A stretch of 9,974 nt of DNA, taken from Halanaerobiaceae bacterium (lineage in GTDB: Bacteria; Bacillota_F; Halanaerobiia; Halanaerobiales; CSSED10-376). Below the pieces are notes generated by a model. That model saw only the letters and a list, made by a program, of their open reading frames with translations. It did no database searches and was not told the origin of the DNA. Within the stretch, counting starts at the first letter, position 1. Each line of letters begins with the position of its first letter. The stretch lies in assembly GCA_003557445.1 (NCBI GenBank), contig PWOK01000311.1, positions 1-9,974 of the forward strand, given 5' to 3'. This document shows, one piece after another, positions 1 through 5,900 of this stretch. A program made the position numbers and the translations under genes.

Positions 1-47
1 ATAATTACAGCCAGTGCTGCTGCAAAAAACATTATCCATAGGTTCAT
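1..47 (-). CDS. N-terminus of an unidentified leftward membrane protein (partial)
   Basis: Reading leftward, an ATG at 47 is preceded by a good Shine-Dalgarno sequence (AAGGTGAT, about 50-57) with normal spacing. The visible 15 codons give MNLWIMFFAAALAVI, which looks like the start of a membrane helix or signal anchor. The gene runs off the left edge, so family and function cannot be assigned. Its start signals are convincing, but with so few residues it stays hypothetical. No clear sigma-A promoter was found in the AT-rich stretch upstream (58-220). Confidence 0.5.
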   Translation of the reverse strand, partial: MNLWIMFFAAALAVI

Positions 48-240
48 TTTATCACCTTATTTATATAAATTTTTTAACTCTTCTATTTATTTTGCCCATC
101 TGAATTTATTTTTAAAAATATATTTTAGATTTTATTCAAAATCTTACTATATTCTTTCAATAGAATATCAGTATTTCCTGCAAATATTCTATTTTATAAC
201 AAAAAATTATTTATAAATACAAAAACCTGGCTGGAAAACC

Positions 241-405
241 AATAATAAGATTATAAGTGAAGTACATTCTCTCAGAGTTGAGTAAATAATTTTGACTGGT
301 GGTTGAGGAGCTACTCTGTATGAATATATTTATGAAAAAATAGAAAAAGTTGAATTAATTAACAAGTCAAATCTGGGTAATGTAAGAAGATTTTTCAAAA
401 AACAG
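241..405 (+). pseudogene. Remnant of ParM/Alp7A-like plasmid-segregation actin, C-terminal end
   Basis: Frame 1 read through stops gives NNKIISEVHSLRVE, stop (TAA 283-285), IILTGG, stop (TGA 304-306), GATLYEYIYEK and then NVRRFFKK near 379-402. A helix, then a hydrophobic strand ending in LTGGG, then A-x-L-x-x-Y-I-x-x-K and a closing N-V-R-x-F-x-K is the usual C-terminal pattern of ParM/Alp7A-type actin-like ATPases. Both stops are one base from the expected codon: AAA to TAA for Lys, GGA to TGA for Gly. The N-terminal and ATP-binding parts upstream of about 220 are not recognisable. Intact relatives form filaments that push plasmid copies apart. This copy lacks most of the ATPase and cannot be functional. 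The family call rests on motif memory, not a search. Confidence 0.5.
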
Positions 406-621
406 CTCAAAGAAAGTGGTGATATTCCGAGTTTTAGGTTTAGGCTTGGGAGAAATGATGATCTCCAGGAGTGGTATGATTCTCTCCCGGAAATAGAGCG
501 ATCGAGGGAGATTAGAAGAGCGTTGAAAAATTTTTTTGGACGGTCCGACTTTAATATAAATACCAAAAATATTAAACATAATAAAGAAAAAAAAATAAAT
601 GATTTGATTAGTAAACTTTAA
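406..621 (+). pseudogene. ParR-like ribbon-helix-helix partner, fused to the ParM remnant, no start codon
   Basis: The open frame continues from the ParM-like remnant to TAA at 619-621. From about 430 it reads SFRFRLGRNDD, LQEWYDSLPEIERSREIR and RALKNFF, followed by a Lys/Asn-rich tail. A short beta strand, then an acidic-aromatic helix (EWYDSLP), then E-R-S-x-x-I-R-x-A-L is typical of ParR/StbB-like RHH proteins. These bind the plasmid centromere and hook it to ParM filaments, and are encoded directly downstream of parM. No ATG, GTG or TTG with a ribosome site opens this segment, and it is merged in frame with the actin tail, so I call it broken. It might instead survive as a small unannotated protein from a rare start. 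Confidence 0.45.
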
Positions 622-640
622 AATGTAAATAAACATTTTA
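619..640. terminator. AT-rich hairpin between converging genes
   Basis: TAAAATGT (619-626) and ACATTTTA (633-640) form a perfect 8-bp inverted repeat with a 6-base loop. It begins at the stop codon of the ParR-like remnant and lies just before the stop of the converging small gene. The position suits a bidirectional terminator. The stem is AT-rich and the T-run short, so it would be weak. Confidence 0.3.
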
Positions 641-648
641 ATCCATTG

Positions 649-810
649 TTAATTTTGATCTATAACAAATTTCTCTTTTTGAATTTCAGACTTAAGCTCT
701 TGCTTAAGTATATTTTTAATATCTTCCTCATCTTTATCTTTCCTTTTTTTCTTTCTGTTAAAATTATTTTTTAAATACCTGATATACATTTTATCTTGTT
801 TTTCGCACAT
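649..810 (-). CDS. Small Lys-rich hypothetical protein (53 aa)
   Basis: The start at 810 (MCEKQDKMYIRYLKNNF) is chosen because AAAAGGAGGG lies about 7 bases upstream of the ATG at 818-827. This is one of the best ribosome sites in the window. The frame stays open further upstream but without such a signal, and the extension would be an implausible Ile/Met run. The product is strongly basic around residues 19-26 (RKKKRKDK), with an acidic then amphipathic C-terminal half (EEDIKNILKQELKSEI) that probably forms one charged helix. There is no signal peptide, membrane span or metal-binding motif. I do not recognise a family. It converges on the partition-locus remnant and could be accessory DNA that arrived with it. 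Confidence 0.45.
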   Translation of the reverse strand: MCEKQDKMYIRYLKNNFNRKKKRKDKDEEDIKNILKQELKSEIQKEKFVIDQN

Positions 811-1098
811 TAATATCCCTCCTTTTATGTTTGCCTCTTTCTTGTTTCTCATTATTATTGCATTTATCATAATAATTATCGAAACTTCCATCCTCTTCTA
901 TATTAGGCAATTCATCTCTCTAAGTTTTTTTACCAATTATTTATTTTCTCCAATTTTGTTCTATAGCATTAATAGAATAATCTTTACTTTTTTGTTGCAA
1001 TATTTTTTTGTTAAATAAACTTGTCATCCCATTTATTATAAAGTTCTAGATGTTTACATTAAGCAGACAAAAGACTTAAAAAATGCAAAAGATGCTGA
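811..1098. other. Gene-free AT-rich spacer
   Basis: Apart from the ribosome site of the small leftward gene (818-827), I see no supported gene here. The rightward frame at 827-1018 is a run of Ile/Phe/Leu without a ribosome site. The leftward frame next to it has several stops and may be decayed coding DNA (a short stretch reads RDELPNIEEDGSFDN), but nothing can be named. The spacer is consistent with a degraded accessory region. Confidence 0.4.
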
Positions 1099-1128
1099 TT
1101 GACAAAAGAAATACTGGTGTGATACACT
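1099..1128 (+). promoter_or_regulatory. Candidate sigma-A promoter ahead of a hairpin
   Basis: A perfect TTGACA (1099-1104) is followed after 18 bases by TACACT (1123-1128, 4 of 6 matches to TATAAT). A TGTG lies just upstream of the -10, which could help as an extended element. Transcription would begin near 1135 and meet the hairpin at 1137-1168 almost at once. No reading frame follows, so the output would be a very short RNA, or the promoter is a relic. Confidence 0.35.
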
Positions 1129-1136
1129 TTAATTGA

Positions 1137-1180
1137 ACCACTGAAACGCCGAATGGTGCGTAGGTGGTGTTTTTTATTTT
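1137..1180 (+). terminator. Two-part hairpin with T-run (intrinsic terminator or tiny RNA)
   Basis: ACCAC (1137-1141) pairs with GTGGT (1164-1168), and inside it ACGC (1146-1149) pairs with GCGT (1158-1161). The hairpin is followed directly by GTTTTTTATTTT (1169-1180). A GC-containing stem with a T-run is the layout of a rho-independent terminator on the plus strand. No intact gene lies upstream, so it ends either a lost gene or a transcript of about 40-50 bases from the candidate promoter at 1099-1128. Confidence 0.45.
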
Positions 1181-1367
1181 GGATAATGGACGCTCTTAAA
1201 TTAGAACTTTTCCTTAGATATTTTTTCCACTATTCCAAACATATGTGCTCAATAACACACATTCTATGCACATTTTGTGGATAACTTATCACAAAATTGC
1301 TAAAATTCTACTTTAATAATATAAAAGACAACGCAGGCAATATACACATGATTTAACTTTACAGGCA
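1181..1367. other. Non-coding spacer before the tRNA terminator
   Basis: No reading frame with a ribosome site was found on either strand. The only structured part is the palindrome with a DnaA box at 1272-1297, reported separately. The GTG/CAC-rich stretch just before it (about 1238-1272) contains several partial copies of similar words but no exact repeat. Confidence 0.4.
1272..1297. promoter_or_regulatory. Near-perfect palindrome carrying a consensus DnaA box
   Basis: ATTTTGTG (1272-1279) and CACAAAAT (1290-1297) are perfect 8-base arms. Between them ATAA and TTAT also pair around a central C, with one extra G (1280) as the only flaw. The left half contains TGTGGATAA (1276-1284), the exact reverse complement of the DnaA box TTATCCACA. 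The right half, TTATCACAA, is one base short of a second, inverted box. It could be a DnaA site or an operator for a dimeric repressor. Confidence 0.4.
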
Positions 1368-1392
1368 TAAAAAAAGCCTCTTCTCAGAGGCT
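1368..1392 (-). terminator. Intrinsic terminator of the tRNA/tadA cluster
   Basis: Reading leftward, AGCCTCT (1392-1386), loop GAGA and AGAGGCT (1381-1375) form a perfect 7-bp stem followed by a run of Ts (1374-1369). It starts 15 bases after the CCA end of tRNA-Ser(GGA) and is the only strong terminator after the leftward run of tRNAs and tadA. Confidence 0.85.
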
Positions 1393-1406
1393 CTCTTCTT
1401 TATCAT

Positions 1407-1501
<95 letters not shown>

Positions 1502-1505
1502 ATAT

Positions 1506-1547
1506 GGATGTAGGATGTAAGAAGTCAGAAGTTGGATATTGGATAAA
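1506..1547. repeat. Degenerate heptanucleotide tandem repeat, six units
   Basis: Read on the plus strand, 1506-1547 divides exactly into six 7-base units: GGATGTA, GGATGTA, AGAAGTC, AGAAGTT, GGATATT and GGATAAA. The consensus is roughly R-G-A-W-R-T-N. It sits wholly within the leader between the tRNA-Ser(GGA) promoter and the mature tRNA 5' end (1501). It resembles the short tandem heptamer repeats known from some cyanobacteria and other bacteria. No function is evident. Confidence 0.6.
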
Positions 1548-1567
1548 AACAATTAATCACAATAGCT

Positions 1568-1596
1568 ATTATAATAAAATTAAAAAGTCCTGTCAA
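1568..1596 (-). promoter_or_regulatory. Consensus sigma-A promoter of tRNA-Ser(GGA)
   Basis: Reading leftward, TTGACA (1596-1591), exactly 17 bases, then TATAAT (1573-1568). Both hexamers match the consensus perfectly, as expected for a stable-RNA promoter. It begins 12 bases after the CCA of tRNA-Ser(CGA), so tRNA-Ser(GGA) can be made separately from tadA. The predicted leader of about 60 bases holds the heptamer repeat and must be removed by RNase P. Confidence 0.85.
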
Positions 1597-1607
1597 GTTT
1601 AAAATAA

Positions 1608-1700
1608 TGGCGGAAGGAGAGGGATTTGAACCCTCGAGACACAATCAGTGTCTACTCGATTTCGAATCGAGCGGTTTAAACCAGGCTCACCCATCCTTCC
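1608..1700 (-). tRNA. tRNA-Ser (anticodon CGA), overlapping the 3' end of tadA
   Basis: The 93-base sequence includes CCA. The acceptor stem is GGAAGGA (1700-1694) with TCCTTCC (1618-1612), then G and CCA. The anticodon stem CTCGA/TCGAG encloses TTCGAAA, giving anticodon CGA, which reads UCG. The long variable arm confirms a class II serine tRNA. Its first 14 bases (1700-1687) are also the last codons and the stop of tadA. No separate promoter is visible, so it is probably processed from the tRNA-Arg/tadA transcript. Confidence 0.95.
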
Positions 1701-2154
1701 CTTTCCTTAGCATTTTAAAAAATTTCTGTAATAATTGCTGACTTTCTTTTTCCATTAATCCGTGCTCTACGTCTATTTGATGATTAAACCTCTCATCTTC
1801 AAGCAAATTATATAAGGATCTAACTGCCACCGCTTTTTTATCAGGTGCAGCAAAAACAAGTCTTTTGATCCGGGCCTGAATCATTGCCCCGGCACACATA
1901 GGACATGGTTCTAATGTAACATATAATTCACAGTTATTTAATCTCCAGTCAGATAGATGTTTTGATGCCTCTCTAATTGCAATAATTTCAGCATGTAAGG
2001 TTGGATCTCCTGTTTTTTCTTTTAAATTATAACCACTGCCTATTACACGGTCATTATGAACAATAACAGCACCCACTGGAACTTCTTTGATTTCCAGGGC
2101 TTTTTGAGCCTCTGCCAGGGCTAAATTCATATATTTTTTATCACTTAATTTCAT
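1687..2154 (-). CDS. tadA: tRNA-specific adenosine deaminase TadA
   Basis: TadA deaminates A34 to inosine in tRNA-Arg(ACG), letting one tRNA read CGU, CGC and CGA. It is a cytoplasmic zinc enzyme of the CDA fold, active as a dimer. The 155-residue product has the usual length. It shows PVGAVIV (26-32), the zinc and proton-shuttle motif HAE (H54, E56) and PCPMCAGA (C84 and C87 as further zinc ligands), the full active-site set. The start at 2154 is supported by GAGGT six bases upstream and by the family's typical N-terminus (MNLALAEA at 9-16). The gene follows tRNA-Arg(ACG) by 58 bases with no terminator between, so the two are probably co-transcribed. Its last codons (G-K-D-G-stop) lie within tRNA-Ser(CGA). 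An alternative guanine deaminase role is unlikely given the motifs and context. Confidence 0.95.
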   Translation of the reverse strand: MKLSDKKYMNLALAEAQKALEIKEVPVGAVIVHNDRVIGSGYNLKEKTGDPTLHAEIIAIREASKHLSDWRLNNCELYVTLEPCPMCAGAMIQARIKRLVFAAPDKKAVAVRSLYNLLEDERFNHQIDVEHGLMEKESQQLLQKFFKMLRKGKDG

Positions 2155-2212
2155 TTTTTTACCTCATTTTTTGTTGCCTCTATTTAACCAAAAAACAAAA
2201 AAAAGATAAAAA

Positions 2213-2289
2213 TGGTGCGCCCGGAAGGACTCGAACCCTCAGCCTACTGATCCGTAGTCAGTCGCTCTATCCAATTGAGCTACAGGCGC
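2213..2289 (-). tRNA. tRNA-Arg (anticodon ACG), the TadA substrate
   Basis: The 77-base sequence includes CCA. The acceptor stem is GCGCCTG (2289-2283) with CGGGCGC (2223-2217), one U-G wobble, then discriminator A and CCA. The D arm has GCTC and GAGC. The anticodon stem ACTGA/TCAGT encloses CTACGGA, so the anticodon is ACG. The T arm has GGTTCGAGTCC. A34 of this tRNA is the bacterial target for inosine formation by TadA, encoded immediately downstream. A near-perfect promoter precedes it. Confidence 0.95.
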
Positions 2290-2320
2290 ACATAAAAAAT
2301 TTATCTTTTCAGCACTACAT

Positions 2321-2349
2321 ATTATATTAGAAAACTCTCAGTCTGTCAA
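2321..2349 (-). promoter_or_regulatory. Consensus sigma-A promoter of the tRNA-Arg/tadA operon
   Basis: Reading leftward, TTGACA (2349-2344), exactly 17 bases, then TATAAT (2326-2321). The TGA stop of the upstream membrane-protein gene (2348-2346) lies inside the -35 hexamer, so the two transcription units abut with no spare sequence. Transcription should start near 2313, about 25 bases before the tRNA. Confidence 0.85.
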
Positions 2350-2879
2350 ATACCTTTCTCAAAAATATCAAAAACTTTTTTTGGAAATTCATATATTAAA
2401 AGCTCTTTAACTGATTTTTCTGCTGTCATTCTACTGAATACAAATAAGATTATTGCAAAAATAATTCCTCCAGTATAAAAAAGACCATTGGTAATATTTA
2501 AGTTATTACTAATATAAAAATAAAGCAGGTGAAAAACAGAAATTATAAATACCTGAAAAGAGAATATCAACATAAACCTGCTCCCAGTATTTTTTTTGTA
2601 AAAGAAAAATAATAAATAAGAAAGCAATAGAAAAAACCAGAATAAAATAAAAATCAAAAACTTATCAAAACTACCTCCTGCCTGAAAAAAGGAATTTGCT
2701 GATTCAGGTACAATCAGAACTGCCCTCACAACAAAAGCACAAATTGCAGTCATTAAACAACTAAATCCCCAGGCCCCTAGTATTAATAATCTTTCCAGAG
2801 GCTTTTCCTTAATATATTTAAAAATAGAGGGTAAAAAGAAAACAAAAATAATAAATAAAGCTGCAAAAACATAACCCAT
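2346..2879 (-). CDS. Unidentified five-helix membrane protein (177 aa)
   Basis: I do not recognise this protein. It is strongly hydrophobic, with five likely membrane segments at about residues 3-20, 30-50, 72-93, 102-125 and 132-151. There is a short charged loop K-Y-I-K-E-K-P-L-E-R near 22-31 and a charged cytosolic-type C-terminal tail (from about 152). No catalytic or metal-binding motif is visible. The start at 2879 is well supported by AGGAGG seven bases upstream. It lies directly after the nifJ terminator (2907-2950) in the same direction, with no room or sequence for an obvious promoter of its own. It is probably expressed by read-through, or from a promoter buried in the 3' end of nifJ. 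Its stop codon is part of the tRNA-Arg promoter. Confidence 0.75.
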   Translation of the reverse strand: MGYVFAALFIIFVFFLPSIFKYIKEKPLERLLILGAWGFSCLMTAICAFVVRAVLIVPESANSFFQAGGSFDKFLIFILFWFFLLLSYLLFFFYKKNTGSRFMLIFSFQVFIISVFHLLYFYISNNLNITNGLFYTGGIIFAIILFVFSRMTAEKSVKELLIYEFPKKVFDIFEKGI

Positions 2880-2906
2880 AATTTTTCCTCCTGTACTGTT
2901 AAAATT

Positions 2907-2950
2907 TAAAATACCGGAGGAGGTAAAGCCCTGCCTCCACCGGTATTTTT
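2907..2950 (-). terminator. Strong hairpin terminator after nifJ
   Basis: AAAATACCGG plus GGAGG on one side and CCTCC plus CCGGTATTTT on the other form a long GC-rich stem with one mismatch, a loop of about ten bases and a T-rich tail in the leftward direction. It begins about 30 bases after the nifJ stop. The flanking A/T arms would also let it act rightward, but no rightward gene reaches it. It may be an attenuator setting how much transcription continues into the downstream membrane-protein gene. Confidence 0.8.
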
Positions 2951-2980
2951 ATTTGTTTATTTTAAACCTCTTTTTGTTAT

Positions 2981-5900
2981 TTATTCCTGTTCAGCCAGTT
3001 TTTTATATGCTTCATATCTTTCTTCAGCATCTTTTTCAGCTTTTTTGAAAAGTCTTTCCGCTATTTCAGGGAAAGTCTGCTGTAATTTAGAGAAACGAAC
3101 CTCACTTAAGAGAAAATCTCTCAATGGTTCAGTTGGCTCTTTAGAATCAAGAACAAATGGATTCTTTCCTTCTTCTTTTAATTCAGGATTATGTCTATAC
3201 AGGTGCCAGAATCCACTTTTTACAGCTTTTTCTTCCTGAGCTATACTGCAACCCATACCATCTTTAAGTCCATGAAGTTTACATGGAGAATAAGCAATAA
3301 TTAATGATGGGCCATCATAGGCTTCTGCTTCAGTTATTGCTTTAACCGCCTGATTCATATTGGCACCAAGGGCAATCTGAGCAACATAGACATATCCATA
3401 ATTAATAGCATTTCTTCCAAGATCCTTTTTCCTTACTTCTTTACCTGAAGCAGCAAAGGCAGCTGCTGCAGCTGTTGGAGTAGCCTTTGAAGCCTGACCA
3501 CCAGTATTTGAATAAACCTCTGTATCAAAGACCATAACATTTACATCATCATTCATGGCCAGTACATGATCCAGACCACCATAGCCTATATCATAGGCCC
3601 AGCCGTCTCCACCAAAAATCCACTGTGACTTTTTAATAATATATTGTTTCCTATCAAGTATTTCAGCAAGGACTTGATTATCTTTATTTTCTTTTAGTAA
3701 GGGTATCATTTTTTTCTTTGCTGCTTTTGTTTCTTGAGCATTATTTTTACCCTCTAACCATTGATTAAATGCTTCTTTTAATTCATTATCTATATCCATT
3801 TCCAGAGCTTCTTTCATTAAATCCTCGATTTTATTTCTAATTTGCTCTGTACCCAGATACATACCATAACCATATTCAGCATTATCTTCAAATAAAGAAT
3901 TGGCCCAGGCCGGTCCATGTCCCTCTTCATTTGTAGTATATACTGAAGTAGGTGCTGATCCTCCCCAGATGGAAGAACAACCTGTTGCATTGGCAATAAG
4001 CATTCTATCACCGTAAAGCTGAGTTACAAGTTTAGCATAAGGAGTTTCTCCACAACCACCACAGGCACCATGGAATTCAAGTAATGGTTTCTGGAACTGA
4101 CTTCCCTTAATACTTTCAGCCTTCATTAAATCTTCTTTATAACTGACATTATTAACTACATAATCCCAGTTATCTTTTTCTTTTTCGACCATTTCTCCAA
4201 AAGGCTTCATAACCAATGCCTTTTTAGGGGCAGGACATACATTGGCACAGCTTCCACAACCTATACAATCCAGAGGTGAAACCTGAATCCTGTATTCCAT
4301 TCCTTTTAACTGTTTACCAATTGCTGATTTTGTTTCCATTCCTTCTGGTTTGTTTTCCATTTCTTCTTCATCCAGTAAAAATGGTCTTATTACTGCATGA
4401 GGACATACAAGGGCACACTGATTACATTGAATACAGTTATCCACTATCCAATCAGGTACATTTATAGCCACTCCACGTTTTTCATAGGCTGATATTCCCT
4501 GAGGGAAACTACCATCTTCACGACCTTCAAATACACTAACCGGTAATTCATCACCTTTTTGTTTGTTGATAACATCAACCACATTTTTAACAAAATCAGG
4601 TTTATCTTCTTCAACTGTAACTGCTGCTTCATCACTGGCATTGGCCCATTCTGTTGGAACATCAACTTTTTCCAGGGAATCCAGAGCTTTATCAACAGCT
4701 TTCCAGTTCATTTCAACAATTTTATCTCCTTTAGAACCATATGTTTTCTTTATTGCATCTTTTAAATATTCAATTGCTTGATCAACAGGAATTATTTCTG
4801 CCAGCTTGAAGAAAGCAGTCTGCATAACCATATTAATTCTGCCACCAAGACCAACTTCTGCAGCAATATCAACCGCATTTATAATATGAAACTCAATATT
4901 ATTTTTTGCTATATATTTTTTCATATCGGCAGGTAATTTTTCATTTAGTTCTTCTGCAGACCATCTACAATTAAGGACAAAAGTTCCTCCCTCTTTGAGA
5001 TCAGATACCATATCAAATTTGTCGACATATGAATCATTATGACAGGCAACATAATCTGCTTCATCTATATAATAAGTAGCTTTTATTTTTTTATCTCCAA
5101 AACGCAGGTGAGAAACAGTCACTCCACCTGATTTTTTAGAATCATAGGAAAAATATCCCTGAGCATACATGTCAGTATTATCACCAATAATTTTTATGGC
5201 ATTTTTATTGGCACCGACTGTTCCATCTCCACCAATACCCCAGAATTTACAACAAACAGTGTCTTCTGGAGTTGTATTGATTTTTTCATTTACCTCAAGT
5301 GATGTATTGGTTACATCGTCTTTTATAGAAAGAGTAAATTGATCTTTAGGATTATTATTATCCAGATTATCAAAAACTGCTTTAATATCAGATGGAGTTG
5401 TGTTTTTAGAACTTAAACCATAACGTCCACCAACGATTTCAGGTGCATTTTCTTTACCATAGAATAAGGTTCTTACATCTTCATATAATGGTTCTCCTAA
5501 AGAACCTGCTTCTTTGGTTCTATCTAAAACTGCTATTTGTTTTACAGTTTCAGGTAAGGCTTTCATGAAATATTTTGCAGAGAAAGGTCTATAAAGATGA
5601 ACTTTAATGAGTCCAACTTTTTCACCCTGTTCCAGTAAATAGTCAACTGTTTCTTCAATAGTTTCAGTTACTGAACCCATTGCAATTATTACTTTTTCGG
5701 CATCTTCAGCACCATGATAATTAAATGGATGATATTCTCTTCCAGTAATTTTACTGATCTCCTGCATATATTCTTCCACTATATCAGGTACTCTTTCATA
5801 AAATTTGTTACAGGATTCACGAGCCTGAAAAAAGATATCAGGGTTTTGTGCTGTTCCTCTTGTTACTGGATTTTCAGGATTTAATGCATTTTCCCTGAAT

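Noticed and set aside
330..636. Two leftward frames opposite the ParM/ParR remnant
   Set aside because: They lack ribosome sites and family motifs, while the plus strand shows recognisable partition-protein motifs. They are antisense shadows.
827..1018. Rightward 63-residue hydrophobic frame
   Set aside because: It has no ribosome site and is a low-complexity Ile/Phe/Leu run expected from T-rich DNA. It overlaps the start signals of the better-supported leftward small gene.
1131..1182. Resemblance of the hairpin (CGCCGAATGGTGCG, GGTGGTG) to the end of a group II intron
   Set aside because: The likeness is from memory and partial. I see no reverse-transcriptase remnant, no domain V hairpin and no intron 5' end nearby, so I do not claim an intron.
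3045..4781. Several rightward and alternate-frame leftward frames within nifJ
   Set aside because: They are all inside the fully intact pyruvate:ferredoxin oxidoreductase gene and have no start signals or motifs of their own.
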